NCBI RefSeq assembly: GCF_002968335.2
Contig: NZ_CP134398.1
Span: 4,154,001 to 4,218,000 of the forward strand
DNA: 64,000 nucleotides
Direction of reading: 5' to 3'
DNA from: Mycobacterium sp. ITM-2016-00316
GTDB taxonomy: Bacteria > Actinomycetota > Actinomycetes > Mycobacteriales > Mycobacteriaceae
Below are positions 8,320 to 15,165 of this stretch, one piece after another. The notes beneath the pieces are model-generated. The model ran no database searches, was not told the DNA's origin, and was given only the letters and a program-made list of their open reading frames with translations. How positions within the stretch are numbered: position 1 is the stretch's first letter; each line of letters begins with the position of its first letter. A program made the translations under genes and the position numbers.

Positions 8320-9120
8320 ATGGATCGCGAGTCACTTGAGATGCTTGAGGCATCGCTGCGCAAGACCATGCTGTCGGCGTCGGGTCCGGAGTTGGACGCG
8401 GCGCTGACCGAACTCGGCTGGGCCGAAATGCTCTCCGATGCACCGGATCTGGCGATCCCGCTGGTATTCCGGTTGCTCGGCGAAACGGGTTCCCATGCCT
8501 CGGTCCTCGTCGATGTCGTCCTCCATGCAACGGGCAACACCATCGGCGACACCGTGGAACTGCCGATCCCCTACACCGGCAACGGCTGGGTGGTGTGGGA
8601 CCGCATCTCGGCCGAGAGCGCGGAGCCGACGATGGGCGGGCTGCCGCTGCGCCGCGAGGAGGACGGTTATCCGATCCGGGTGACCGAGGCCCGCCAGGCG
8701 GTCAGCTGGTGGCTGATCGGTTCGGCCCGGGCGATGCTCGCGCTGGCCCGCCAACACGCACTGGACCGCGTTCAGTTCGGCAAGCCGATCGCATCCTTTC
8801 AGGCCGTGCGGCATCGGTTGGCCGAGACGCTGGTGGCCATCGAAGGCGCCGAAGCGACCTTGACCCTGCCGAGCGCGGACAACCCGGACCTGCTCGCGCT
8901 ACTGGCCAAGGCCGCGGCGGGCAAGGCGGCGCTGACCGCGGCCAAGAACTGCCAGCAGGTGCTCGGTGGCATCGGTTTCACCGAGGAACACGAGTTGCAC
9001 CGCCATGTGAAGCGGGCCCTGGTGCTCGACGGGCTGCTGGGCAGCTCGCGCGAACTCACCAAGAAAGCCGGTGCGGGACTGCGGGCACGCGGCTCCGCTC
9101 CGCGGCTCGCGCAACTGTAG
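8320..9120 (+). CDS. Acyl-CoA dehydrogenase, small partner subunit
   Basis: A 266-residue protein starting at ATG 8320 after AAGGAG. It is shorter than a normal FadE (about 380). The N-terminal half is divergent, and the C-terminal helical domain is recognisable from ALDRVQFGKPIASFQAVRH and GGIGFTEEHELHRHVKRA. Such truncated FadE partners pair with a full-length neighbour in mycobacterial alpha2beta2 dehydrogenases (FadE26/27-like). It is the last gene of the Rieske operon; a long inverted repeat follows at 9133-9194. The substrate is probably a CoA ester with a bulky ring end, as for the steroid enzymes of this type; that is inference. Confidence 0.87.
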   Translation: MDRESLEMLEASLRKTMLSASGPELDAALTELGWAEMLSDAPDLAIPLVFRLLGETGSHASVLVDVVLHATGNTIGDTVELPIPYTGNGWVVWDRISAESAEPTMGGLPLRREEDGYPIRVTEARQAVSWWLIGSARAMLALARQHALDRVQFGKPIASFQAVRHRLAETLVAIEGAEATLTLPSADNPDLLALLAKAAAGKAALTAAKNCQQVLGGIGFTEEHELHRHVKRALVLDGLLGSSRELTKKAGAGLRARGSAPRLAQL

Positions 9121-9132
9121 AGCGAATCTCAC

Positions 9133-9194
9133 CGCCGAAACTACGGTCATTGCTGGTCGTAGGCCATTTCCGCCCGCCCACCGTAGTTTCGGCG
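9133..9194. repeat. Perfect 15-bp inverted repeat after the FadE pair
   Basis: CGCCGAAACTACGGT at 9133-9147 is exactly complementary to 9180-9194, with a 32-nt loop. It follows the last gene of the Rieske operon and precedes the TetR promoter. There is no U-tract. It may be an RNA hairpin that ends or protects the operon transcript. Confidence 0.6.
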
Positions 9195-9250
9195 CGCCTT
9201 CCGCTCAGGGAAAGCCGGTTTTCCGGTAGACCTTCTGAAACTGCGAAAAT

Positions 9251-9265
9251 GAGAATAGTATTCTC
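9251..9265. promoter_or_regulatory. Perfect GAGAAT-N3-ATTCTC operator, copy 2
   Basis: GAGAATAGTATTCTC lies 57 bp upstream of the TetR gene, in the context AAAATGAGAAT that recurs at 48971 and 49111. It points to autoregulation of the TetR protein. Confidence 0.74.
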
Positions 9266-9321
9266 GCCATGAGGAAGCTAGAGTCTCCGACACGTACGTC
9301 GCGAGGGGGTGGAGCACGGCA

Positions 9322-10041
9322 ATGCCCAGGCATTCTCCGGTACAGTCCATTCATGTCTTTCCCACTCGGCACGCAGCTGAGGCGCCGGTGACCAGCGCAA
9401 GCGAAGAACCCGCCTGGAAGCAGCGCGCGGTCGAACGCTCGATCAAGACCGCCAAACTGCGGGCCGCTCAGCGCGTACAGCGGTTCCTGGACGCCGCTCA
9501 GTCGATCATCATCGAGAAGGGCAGCACGGACTTCACCGTGCAAGAGGTCGTCGACCGCTCCCGCCAGTCGCTGCGGAGCTTCTACCTGCAGTTTGACGGC
9601 AAACACGAGCTGCTGCTCGCACTGTTCGAGGATGCCCTCAGCCGATCCGCGGACCAGATCCGGGCGGCCGTTGCCGGCCATACCGATCCGATCGACCGAC
9701 TCAAGGTGGCCATCGAGCTGCTCTTCGAGTCCTCTCGGTCCGACCCGACCGCGAAGCGCCCACTGTTCACCGACTTCGCCCCTCGACTCCTGGTATCGCA
9801 TCCGTCCGAGGTCAAGGTGGCCCATGCACCGCTGGTGGTGCTGCTCACCGAGCTGATGGAGGAAGCCGCCGCGGCCGGCAAGTTGCGGCCCACCGTCAGC
9901 CCCCGCCGGATGGCGGCGATGACGATGCAGACCGTGATGTTCGTCGCACAGTCCAGCGGCAGCGAGGACGTCGCCGTCACACCGATCTCGGCGCAGGAAG
10001 TGTGGGATTTCGTCGCCCACGGATTCGCCACCGAAGACTGA
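9322..10041 (+). CDS. TetR-family regulator, candidate master repressor of the region
   Basis: A 239-residue TetR-type protein. The N-terminal helix-turn-helix runs through RFLDAAQSIIIEKGS, FTVQEVVDRSRQSLRSFYLQF and KHELLLALFEDAL; the remaining C-terminal helices form a ligand domain with no recognised sensor motif. The ATG at 9322 follows GGTGGAG at 7 nt; a GTG at 9388 would remove 22 poorly conserved residues. A perfect GAGAAT-N3-ATTCTC site lies upstream (9251) and a one-mismatch copy overlaps its stop codon (10040), so this is the best candidate for the protein that binds the recurrent operator. An acyl-CoA or ring intermediate is the likely inducer; this is inference. Confidence 0.9.
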   Translation: MPRHSPVQSIHVFPTRHAAEAPVTSASEEPAWKQRAVERSIKTAKLRAAQRVQRFLDAAQSIIIEKGSTDFTVQEVVDRSRQSLRSFYLQFDGKHELLLALFEDALSRSADQIRAAVAGHTDPIDRLKVAIELLFESSRSDPTAKRPLFTDFAPRLLVSHPSEVKVAHAPLVVLLTELMEEAAAAGKLRPTVSPRRMAAMTMQTVMFVAQSSGSEDVAVTPISAQEVWDFVAHGFATED

Positions 10042-10054
10042 GAATCCCGTTCTC
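10040..10054. promoter_or_regulatory. GAGAAT-N3-GTTCTC operator variant
   Basis: GAGAATCCCGTTCTC differs from the perfect operator at one half-site base and overlaps the TetR stop codon. With the copy at 10212 it lies upstream of the SDR operon that starts at 10339. Confidence 0.6.
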
Positions 10055-10211
10055 GCGGGTGCGACATCCGGCCCGCGAAAACACGCGGCGTCTCTCGCGG
10101 CTCGCATGGAGCGCCCCACCGACCGCACCGCGCGTCGGTGGCGCCACGCTCCCGGGCACAGCTGCCCGGCGATCCCCTGCCGCCGCCGAACTCTTTTCCG
10201 TCCATCTCTTT

Positions 10212-10226
10212 GAGAACCTGATTCTT
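10212..10226. promoter_or_regulatory. Degenerate operator in the 10339 operon promoter region
   Basis: GAGAACCTGATTCTT keeps the 3-nt centre with two changed bases. The surrounding 297-bp gap (10042-10338) carries no convincing gene; it contains the AT-rich stretch expected for the promoter of the mycofactocin-type SDR operon, but I cannot place the -10 box with confidence. Confidence 0.5.
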
Positions 10227-10338
10227 CTAAGCAAAGAGTACAAATATCCCGATTTGAGTCTGTCATTGACACAGATGCCACCCGGTGAAAGAGTGCTGAG
10301 CAAGTGCACAAAAAGTACTCCGAGGAATTGAGGACCAC

Positions 10339-11184
10339 ATGGCAGGGCGGGTAGAAGGCAAAGTCGCATTCGTCACCGGTGCGGCACGCGGGCAGGGCCG
10401 CAGCCACGCCGTTCGGCTGGCCGAAGAGGGCGCCGACATCATCGCGATCGACATCGCCGGACCTATCCGGCCCGGAGTCGAGACCGCCATTCCCGCCTCC
10501 ACCCCCGACGATCTCGCCGAGACCGCGAACCTGGTGAAGGGCCTCAATCGCCGGATCGTCACCGCCGAGGTCGACGTCCGTGACGCCGCCGCACTGAAGG
10601 CAGCCGTGGACAGCGGGGTGGAGCAGCTCGGACGGTTGGACATCGTGGTGGCCAACGCCGGTATCGGCAACGGTGGCGACCCCCTGCACGAGACCAGTGA
10701 ACTCGACTGGGACGAGATGATCGACATCAACCTGTCCGGTGTGTGGAAGTCGGTGAAAGCCGCTGTGCCGCATATCATCAACGGCGGACGCGGCGGCTCC
10801 ATCATCCTGACCAGCTCGGTCGGCGGCCTGAAGGCCTACCCGCACTGCGGCAACTACGTATCGGCCAAGCACGGTGTCGTGGGCCTGATGCGCGGTTTCG
10901 CCGTCGAACTCGGCCATCACAACATCCGCGCCAACACCGTGCATCCCACCCACGTCAACACCGACATGCTGCACAACGAAGGCACCTTCAAGATGTTCCG
11001 GCCGGACCTGGAAAACCCGGGCCCCGACGATATGGCGCCGATCTGCCAGATGTTCCACACGCTGCCGATCCCGTGGGTCAACGCCGTGGACATCAGCAAT
11101 GCGGTGCTGTTCCTGGCCTCCGACGAGGCGCGTTACATCACCGGTGTCACGCTGCCGGTCGACGCCGGTAGCTGCCTGAAGTAA
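10339..11184 (+). CDS. Mycofactocin-type NAD-dependent SDR oxidoreductase
   Basis: A 281-residue short-chain dehydrogenase. The cofactor loop reads GAARGQGRSHA and the catalytic set is TSSVGG with YVSAK. The extended segment after the second strand (AIDIAGPIRPGVE...) and the RGQGRSHA form are typical of the SDR group whose tightly bound NAD is re-oxidised through mycofactocin (TIGR03971 type). Such enzymes oxidise alcohols or carveol-like ring alcohols. The ATG at 10339 is preceded by GAGGA. It is the first gene of a four-gene operon; the next gene starts 3 bp after its stop. It probably oxidises a hydroxyl on the pathway substrate. Confidence 0.9.
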   Translation: MAGRVEGKVAFVTGAARGQGRSHAVRLAEEGADIIAIDIAGPIRPGVETAIPASTPDDLAETANLVKGLNRRIVTAEVDVRDAAALKAAVDSGVEQLGRLDIVVANAGIGNGGDPLHETSELDWDEMIDINLSGVWKSVKAAVPHIINGGRGGSIILTSSVGGLKAYPHCGNYVSAKHGVVGLMRGFAVELGHHNIRANTVHPTHVNTDMLHNEGTFKMFRPDLENPGPDDMAPICQMFHTLPIPWVNAVDISNAVLFLASDEARYITGVTLPVDAGSCLK

Positions 11185-11187
11185 CCG

Positions 11188-12258
11188 ATGACCGACACCG
11201 TCCTGGTCACCGGGGCGTTCGGTCTCGTCGGGTCGGCGACCGTGCGTGCGCTGGCCGCCGCCGGCCACCGGGTGGTGGCCACCGACCTGGCAAACGATGC
11301 GAATCGCGTCAAGGCTCAAGCGCTTCCGAGCGGTGTGGAAGCGCGCTGGGCCGACCTGACCTCGACACCGGACGTACAGAGCCTGATCGCCGACGTCGCG
11401 CCGGATGCCATCGTGCACCTGGCCGCCGTCATTCCCCCGCCGATCTACCGCAACCCCGGTCTGGCCCGCAAGGTCAACGTGGACGCGACGAAGACACTCG
11501 TCGACACCGCGGCGGCCGCACCGAAGCCACCGCGATTCGTCCAGGCGTCTAGCAATGCCGTCTACGGATCCCGGAATCCGCACCGCAACCCGGACCCCGT
11601 CACCGCCGAGACACCCCCTCGGCCCACCGAGTTGTACGGCGGACACAAACTGGAATCCGAAACCTACGTGCGGGCATCCAGCCTGGAGTGGGTGGTGCTG
11701 CGACTCGGCGGGGTGATGAGCACAGATTTGAGTGCCCTGCCGTTCACCCTCGACGCGCTGTACTTCGAGAGCGCGCTGCCGGTCGACAACCGGATCCACA
11801 TGGTGGATGTCCGCGATGTGGCAAGTGCTTTCGCCGCGGCTACCACCGCCGATGTCGCCGGAGAGATCCTGCTCATCGCCGGCGACGCATCGCACCGCAT
11901 GCTCCAGGGTGATGTCGGCCCGTCCCTGGCCGCCGCACGCGGGCTGCCCGGGGTGATCCCACCGGGGCGCCCCGGCAACCCCGACAGTGACGACGACTGG
12001 TTCATCACCGACTGGATGGACACCACCCGTGCCCAGCAGGCGCTGCAGTTCCAGCACCACTCCTGGCCGGACATGCTCGCCGAGATCCGCGCCCAGGCCG
12101 GCTGGAAGCGCCACCCATCCCGGCTGATCGCACCCCTGGCTCGGGCGTTCGTGAAACGGCAAGGGGCATACCGCACATCACCGGGCATATACGCCGATCC
12201 ATGGCGGGTGCTGAGCGCACGGTTGGGTGACACCGGACTGGATACCACGCGGGCATGA
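11188..12258 (+). CDS. NAD-dependent epimerase/dehydratase family oxidoreductase
   Basis: A 356-residue extended SDR. The Rossmann motif is VTGAFGLVGSATV, then AIVHLAAVIPP, VQASSNAVYGS and the catalytic YGGHK (YxxxK). Such proteins reduce or epimerise sugars and also act on steroid- or flavonoid-like ring ketones, so no substrate can be given. The start codon is ATG 11188, 3 bp after the SDR stop. It overlaps the next gene by 4 bp, so the proteins at 11188, 12255 and 13229 are made together. Confidence 0.86.
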   Translation: MTDTVLVTGAFGLVGSATVRALAAAGHRVVATDLANDANRVKAQALPSGVEARWADLTSTPDVQSLIADVAPDAIVHLAAVIPPPIYRNPGLARKVNVDATKTLVDTAAAAPKPPRFVQASSNAVYGSRNPHRNPDPVTAETPPRPTELYGGHKLESETYVRASSLEWVVLRLGGVMSTDLSALPFTLDALYFESALPVDNRIHMVDVRDVASAFAAATTADVAGEILLIAGDASHRMLQGDVGPSLAAARGLPGVIPPGRPGNPDSDDDWFITDWMDTTRAQQALQFQHHSWPDMLAEIRAQAGWKRHPSRLIAPLARAFVKRQGAYRTSPGIYADPWRVLSARLGDTGLDTTRA

Positions 12259-13232
12259 CGGTGCTGGTGATGGGAGCCAGTGGCTTCCTCGGCTCGCACG
12301 TGACCCGCCAGCTCGTCCAGCGCGGTGACGATGTCCGAGTGCTGCTGCGCAAGACCAGCGACACCCGGGGCATCGATGGCCTCCCCGTCGACCGCCGCCA
12401 CGGCGGGCTGTTCGACGACCATGCCCTGCGTGCGGCGATGACGGGCTGCGATGTCGTCTACTACTGCGTCGTCGACGCCAGGATGTGGCTACGCGATCCG
12501 GCTGCCCTGTTTGCCACCAATGTCGACGGGCTGCGCCACGTCCTGGACGCCGCATTGGCCGTCGGCGTCGGAAAGTTCGTCTTCACCAGCACTGTCGGCA
12601 CGCTGGCCGCGGCCGGCGAGCGGCCGGTCACCGAAGAGGACGTGGCCGATTGGGATGGCGGCGGGCCGTATATCGAATCGCGCAGGGCCGCTGAATCTCT
12701 GGTGTTGAGCTACGCACGCGATCGTGGCCTGCCCGCCGTCGCGCTGTGCGTGTCCACCACCTACGGCCCCGGTGACTGGCAACCGACGCCGCATGGCGAA
12801 GCACTGGCCATGGTCGGCGCCGGACGCCTCCCGGTCTACTTCGGCTACTCCCTGGAGGTGGTGGGGATCGAGGACGCTGCCCGCGCCATGCTGCTGGCCG
12901 CCGAGCGCGGCCGCCCCGGTGAGCGCTACATCATCTCCGATCGCTTCATGAGCTCCCAGGACGTGCACCGGACCGCGGCCGAGGCCGCCGGGGTGCGCGT
13001 CCCGAAGATCGGCGTCCCGCTGTCGGTGCTGTACGCCGGCGCCCGCCTCAACGATCTGGCGGCAACCCTGCTGCGCCGGGACCTCAAGTTCGCCACCGTC
13101 GGTATGCGGATCGTCGAGAACATGGGCCGCCTCGATCATTCCAAGGCGGTGCGCGAACTGGGTTGGCAGCCCGAACCGGTGGAGGACTCGATCCGCCGCG
13201 CCGTCCGGTTCTTCGCCGATCACCGAACGTGA
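12255..13232 (+). CDS. Extended SDR / 3-beta-HSD-like protein with YxxxR
   Basis: A 325-residue NAD(P)-binding protein with MGASGFLGSHVTRQL at the N-terminus, CDVVYYCVVDARMW, NVDGLRHVLDAA and VFTSTVGTL. It belongs to the atypical/extended SDRs near 3-beta-hydroxysteroid dehydrogenase and dihydroflavonol reductase. The catalytic lysine position is changed: the active-site segment reads PYIESRRAAE, i.e. YxxxR rather than YxxxK. The preceding catalytic Thr/Ser (STVGT) is retained. It overlaps both neighbours by 4 bp. It may catalyse with altered pH behaviour or bind without catalysis. Confidence 0.84.
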   Translation: MTVLVMGASGFLGSHVTRQLVQRGDDVRVLLRKTSDTRGIDGLPVDRRHGGLFDDHALRAAMTGCDVVYYCVVDARMWLRDPAALFATNVDGLRHVLDAALAVGVGKFVFTSTVGTLAAAGERPVTEEDVADWDGGGPYIESRRAAESLVLSYARDRGLPAVALCVSTTYGPGDWQPTPHGEALAMVGAGRLPVYFGYSLEVVGIEDAARAMLLAAERGRPGERYIISDRFMSSQDVHRTAAEAAGVRVPKIGVPLSVLYAGARLNDLAATLLRRDLKFATVGMRIVENMGRLDHSKAVRELGWQPEPVEDSIRRAVRFFADHRT

Positions 13233-14500
13233 CCCGTTGGGCCCGAACCGATCACGGTCTGCTATTCCCCGCCGAACCGGATGCCCTCCGGGTCGCCGGT
13301 GTGGAGTTCCTCACCACCGCACTGCATAGTTTCGGGACGTTGGACGCCGACAATCGGGTCACCGCGGTGACCCGGTTCGAGGAATGTGGCGGCGGCAGCA
13401 CCGGCCGCAAGGCGCTGATCGACGTCGAATACCTGCGGCCCGGGCTGCCCACCGAGCTGTTCGTGAAGTTCTCCCGCGACTTCGACAATCCCCGCCGCGA
13501 CCGGGGCAAGTCCCAGATGGATCTCGAGGTCCGGTTCGCCGCGATGTCGACGACGACAACGCTGCCCGTCGCAGTGCCGGTCTGCGTGTTCGGCGCCTAC
13601 CAGGCCGAAGCCTGTACCGGCATTCTGATCACCGAGCGCATCGGCTACGAATCCGCAGGTATCGAACGGCATTACGACAAATGTCTGGACTACACGATGC
13701 CCGATCAGCTGGGCCATTACGCCGCGCTGTTGAGCGGCGTGGCCCGGCTCGCCGGCGCGCACCGGGCGGGCCATCTGCCGCCGTCGGTCGACGACGAGTT
13801 CCGATTCGACCCCGAGCGGGTGACCGTCGGGCAGCGGATCCGGCACAGCGATGCCGAGCTCGCCGACCGCATCCGTCGGCTCGCCGAGTTCGCCGCCGAA
13901 CACCCGGGCCTGCTGCCCGAGGTGGCGCACAGCGCGGGGTTCGTCGACCGCATGCTCGCTGACGTCGGCCGCATTGCCGCGGCCGAGGACACCGTGATGG
14001 CCTGGCTGCGCGACACCGGTGCGCACTCGGCACTGTGCCATTGGAATGCCAACGTGGACAACGCCTGGTTCTGGCGCGAGCACGACGGCGCCCTGCGGTG
14101 CGGGTTGATGGACTGGGGTTGTGTCAGTGTCATGAACGTCGCGATGGCACTGTGGGGTGCGCTGTGCAGCGCCGAGACCGACCTGTGGCGGAACCATCTC
14201 GACGAGCTGCTCGAACATTTCGCCACCGAATATGCCGCCGCCGGCGGGCCGGCGCTGGATCTTTCGCTGCTGCGGACCCAGCTGATGCTGTACGTCGCGG
14301 TGATGGGCGTGGCGTGGCTGCTGGAGGTGCCCGACATCGTGCGCACCGCGGTGCCGGACCTGGCCGATGTGGCCGATCGTCGCGATCCACGGATCGCCGG
14401 CGCGGAAGCAGTGCGGGCCCCGCTGCTGATGCTGTCGAATGCGCTGTACCTCTGGGACACCGAGGACTTCGGTGCGTTGTTGGACCGGCTGCCGACGTAG
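13229..14500 (+). CDS. Phosphotransferase of the APH/choline-kinase-like fold
   Basis: A 423-residue protein starting at GTG 13229 (VTRWARTDHGLL), which overlaps the previous stop as GTGA. The kinase core shows in LCHWNANVDNAWFW (HxNxxxxN, the catalytic loop) and GLMDWGCV (the metal-binding DxD/DW motif). FVKFSRDF carries the likely ATP-binding lysine, and ILITERIGYES the hinge. The family phosphorylates small alcohols or amines such as aminoglycosides, choline and ecdysteroids. It is the last gene of the SDR/epimerase operon, so a ring or terpenoid alcohol is a reasonable target; that is inference. A kinase is unusual in a CoA-ester catabolic region. Confidence 0.82.
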   Translation: MTRWARTDHGLLFPAEPDALRVAGVEFLTTALHSFGTLDADNRVTAVTRFEECGGGSTGRKALIDVEYLRPGLPTELFVKFSRDFDNPRRDRGKSQMDLEVRFAAMSTTTTLPVAVPVCVFGAYQAEACTGILITERIGYESAGIERHYDKCLDYTMPDQLGHYAALLSGVARLAGAHRAGHLPPSVDDEFRFDPERVTVGQRIRHSDAELADRIRRLAEFAAEHPGLLPEVAHSAGFVDRMLADVGRIAAAEDTVMAWLRDTGAHSALCHWNANVDNAWFWREHDGALRCGLMDWGCVSVMNVAMALWGALCSAETDLWRNHLDELLEHFATEYAAAGGPALDLSLLRTQLMLYVAVMGVAWLLEVPDIVRTAVPDLADVADRRDPRIAGAEAVRAPLLMLSNALYLWDTEDFGALLDRLPT

Positions 14501-14616
14501 GGCTGCGGCCGGTCCCTCAGGGTCGACCACCACACGTGTCACCGATGTCCTGATACATCAACGTAGTCGATGCGATTGGAAATAGCCCTTGCGCGTCTTC
14601 GCCTTTGGGCGTATCG

Positions 14617-14632
14617 TCGAACGTAAGTTCGA
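14617..14632. promoter_or_regulatory. Perfect mycobacterial SOS box (LexA site)
   Basis: TCGAACGTAAGTTCGA matches the mycobacterial/Bacillus-type LexA box TCGAAC-N4-GTTCGA exactly. It lies 140 bp upstream of the ORF at 14772 and 116 bp past the kinase stop. In M. tuberculosis such boxes precede DNA-damage genes and several 13E12-family genes. Confidence 0.85.
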
Positions 14633-14771
14633 ATGCGACGTAGCTCCCAGCATTACCCGGTGAGCTTCAGATGCGACTTCGGTCGCCGCTGGGTTCGACG
14701 GTCCCGGGGCCCGTCGAACCGTATTGCCTGATCGTGCGCTGTGCGCACCTTCTGTGAAAGCCGGTACCTCC

Positions 14772-15092
14772 ATGGACGCCACCCATCTCAATACCTTCAT
14801 CGATGCGTTCATCGACGATCTCACCCCGGCACCCGTCCCGGAGGACGGTGCCGACCGGAGGCTGTGTCATCTGCTGGAGTCTCCGCGCCGCATCGTCGAT
14901 GAACCGGCGTTGCTCGCGGTACTGGCTGCTGCAGTCACGGCGCGCAACATGTTCGACCATGTGATCGCCCAGGCTGTCGCGGCCGCCGAACGCTTGGGGG
15001 TGCCGGAACCAGAGCATCTGCGATCCCACACAAGGCGCACCATGACCGACCTACCTGCCGCCGCAAAGCCCAAAGATTCACCGGCACCTTGA
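14772..15092 (+). CDS. Small SOS-box-associated protein, possibly a truncated 13E12-family remnant
   Basis: A 106-residue ORF starting at ATG 14772 (MDATHLNTFIDAFIDDL). The visible core is a helical stretch, LLAVLAAAVTARNMFDHVIAQ then AVAAAERLGVPEPEHLRS, followed by TRRTMTDLPAAAKPK and an early stop. The pattern recalls the N-terminal part of mycobacterial 13E12/DUF222-HNH proteins, but the rest of that domain and the HNH motif are missing; I hold this with low confidence. It has its own SOS box and is flanked by a long inverted repeat at 15119-15165, unlike its catabolic neighbours. It may be a damage-induced gene or a relic of a 13E12 element. Confidence 0.5.
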   Translation: MDATHLNTFIDAFIDDLTPAPVPEDGADRRLCHLLESPRRIVDEPALLAVLAAAVTARNMFDHVIAQAVAAAERLGVPEPEHLRSHTRRTMTDLPAAAKPKDSPAP

Positions 15093-15118
15093 GAACTGAA
15101 CAGAGAACCGCGAGGCCA

Positions 15119-15165
15119 AGTGTCCTGAGACGTTGATTCGGCTCGGATCAACGACTCAGGGCACT
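15119..15165. repeat. Inverted repeat between convergent genes
   Basis: Arms at 15119-15137 and 15147-15165 match at 17 of 19 positions with a 9-nt loop. They sit exactly between the end of the small SOS-associated ORF and the stop codon of the minus-strand CoA-transferase, which the right arm touches. Probably a bidirectional terminator-like hairpin without a T-tract. Confidence 0.62.

Noticed and set aside
9205..12162. Very long open frame on the minus strand opposite the TetR, SDR and epimerase genes
   Set aside because: It is antisense to three clear genes with conserved motifs, spans their promoter gap, and its translation is Arg/Gly/His-rich low-complexity, as expected for a shadow frame in high-GC DNA.
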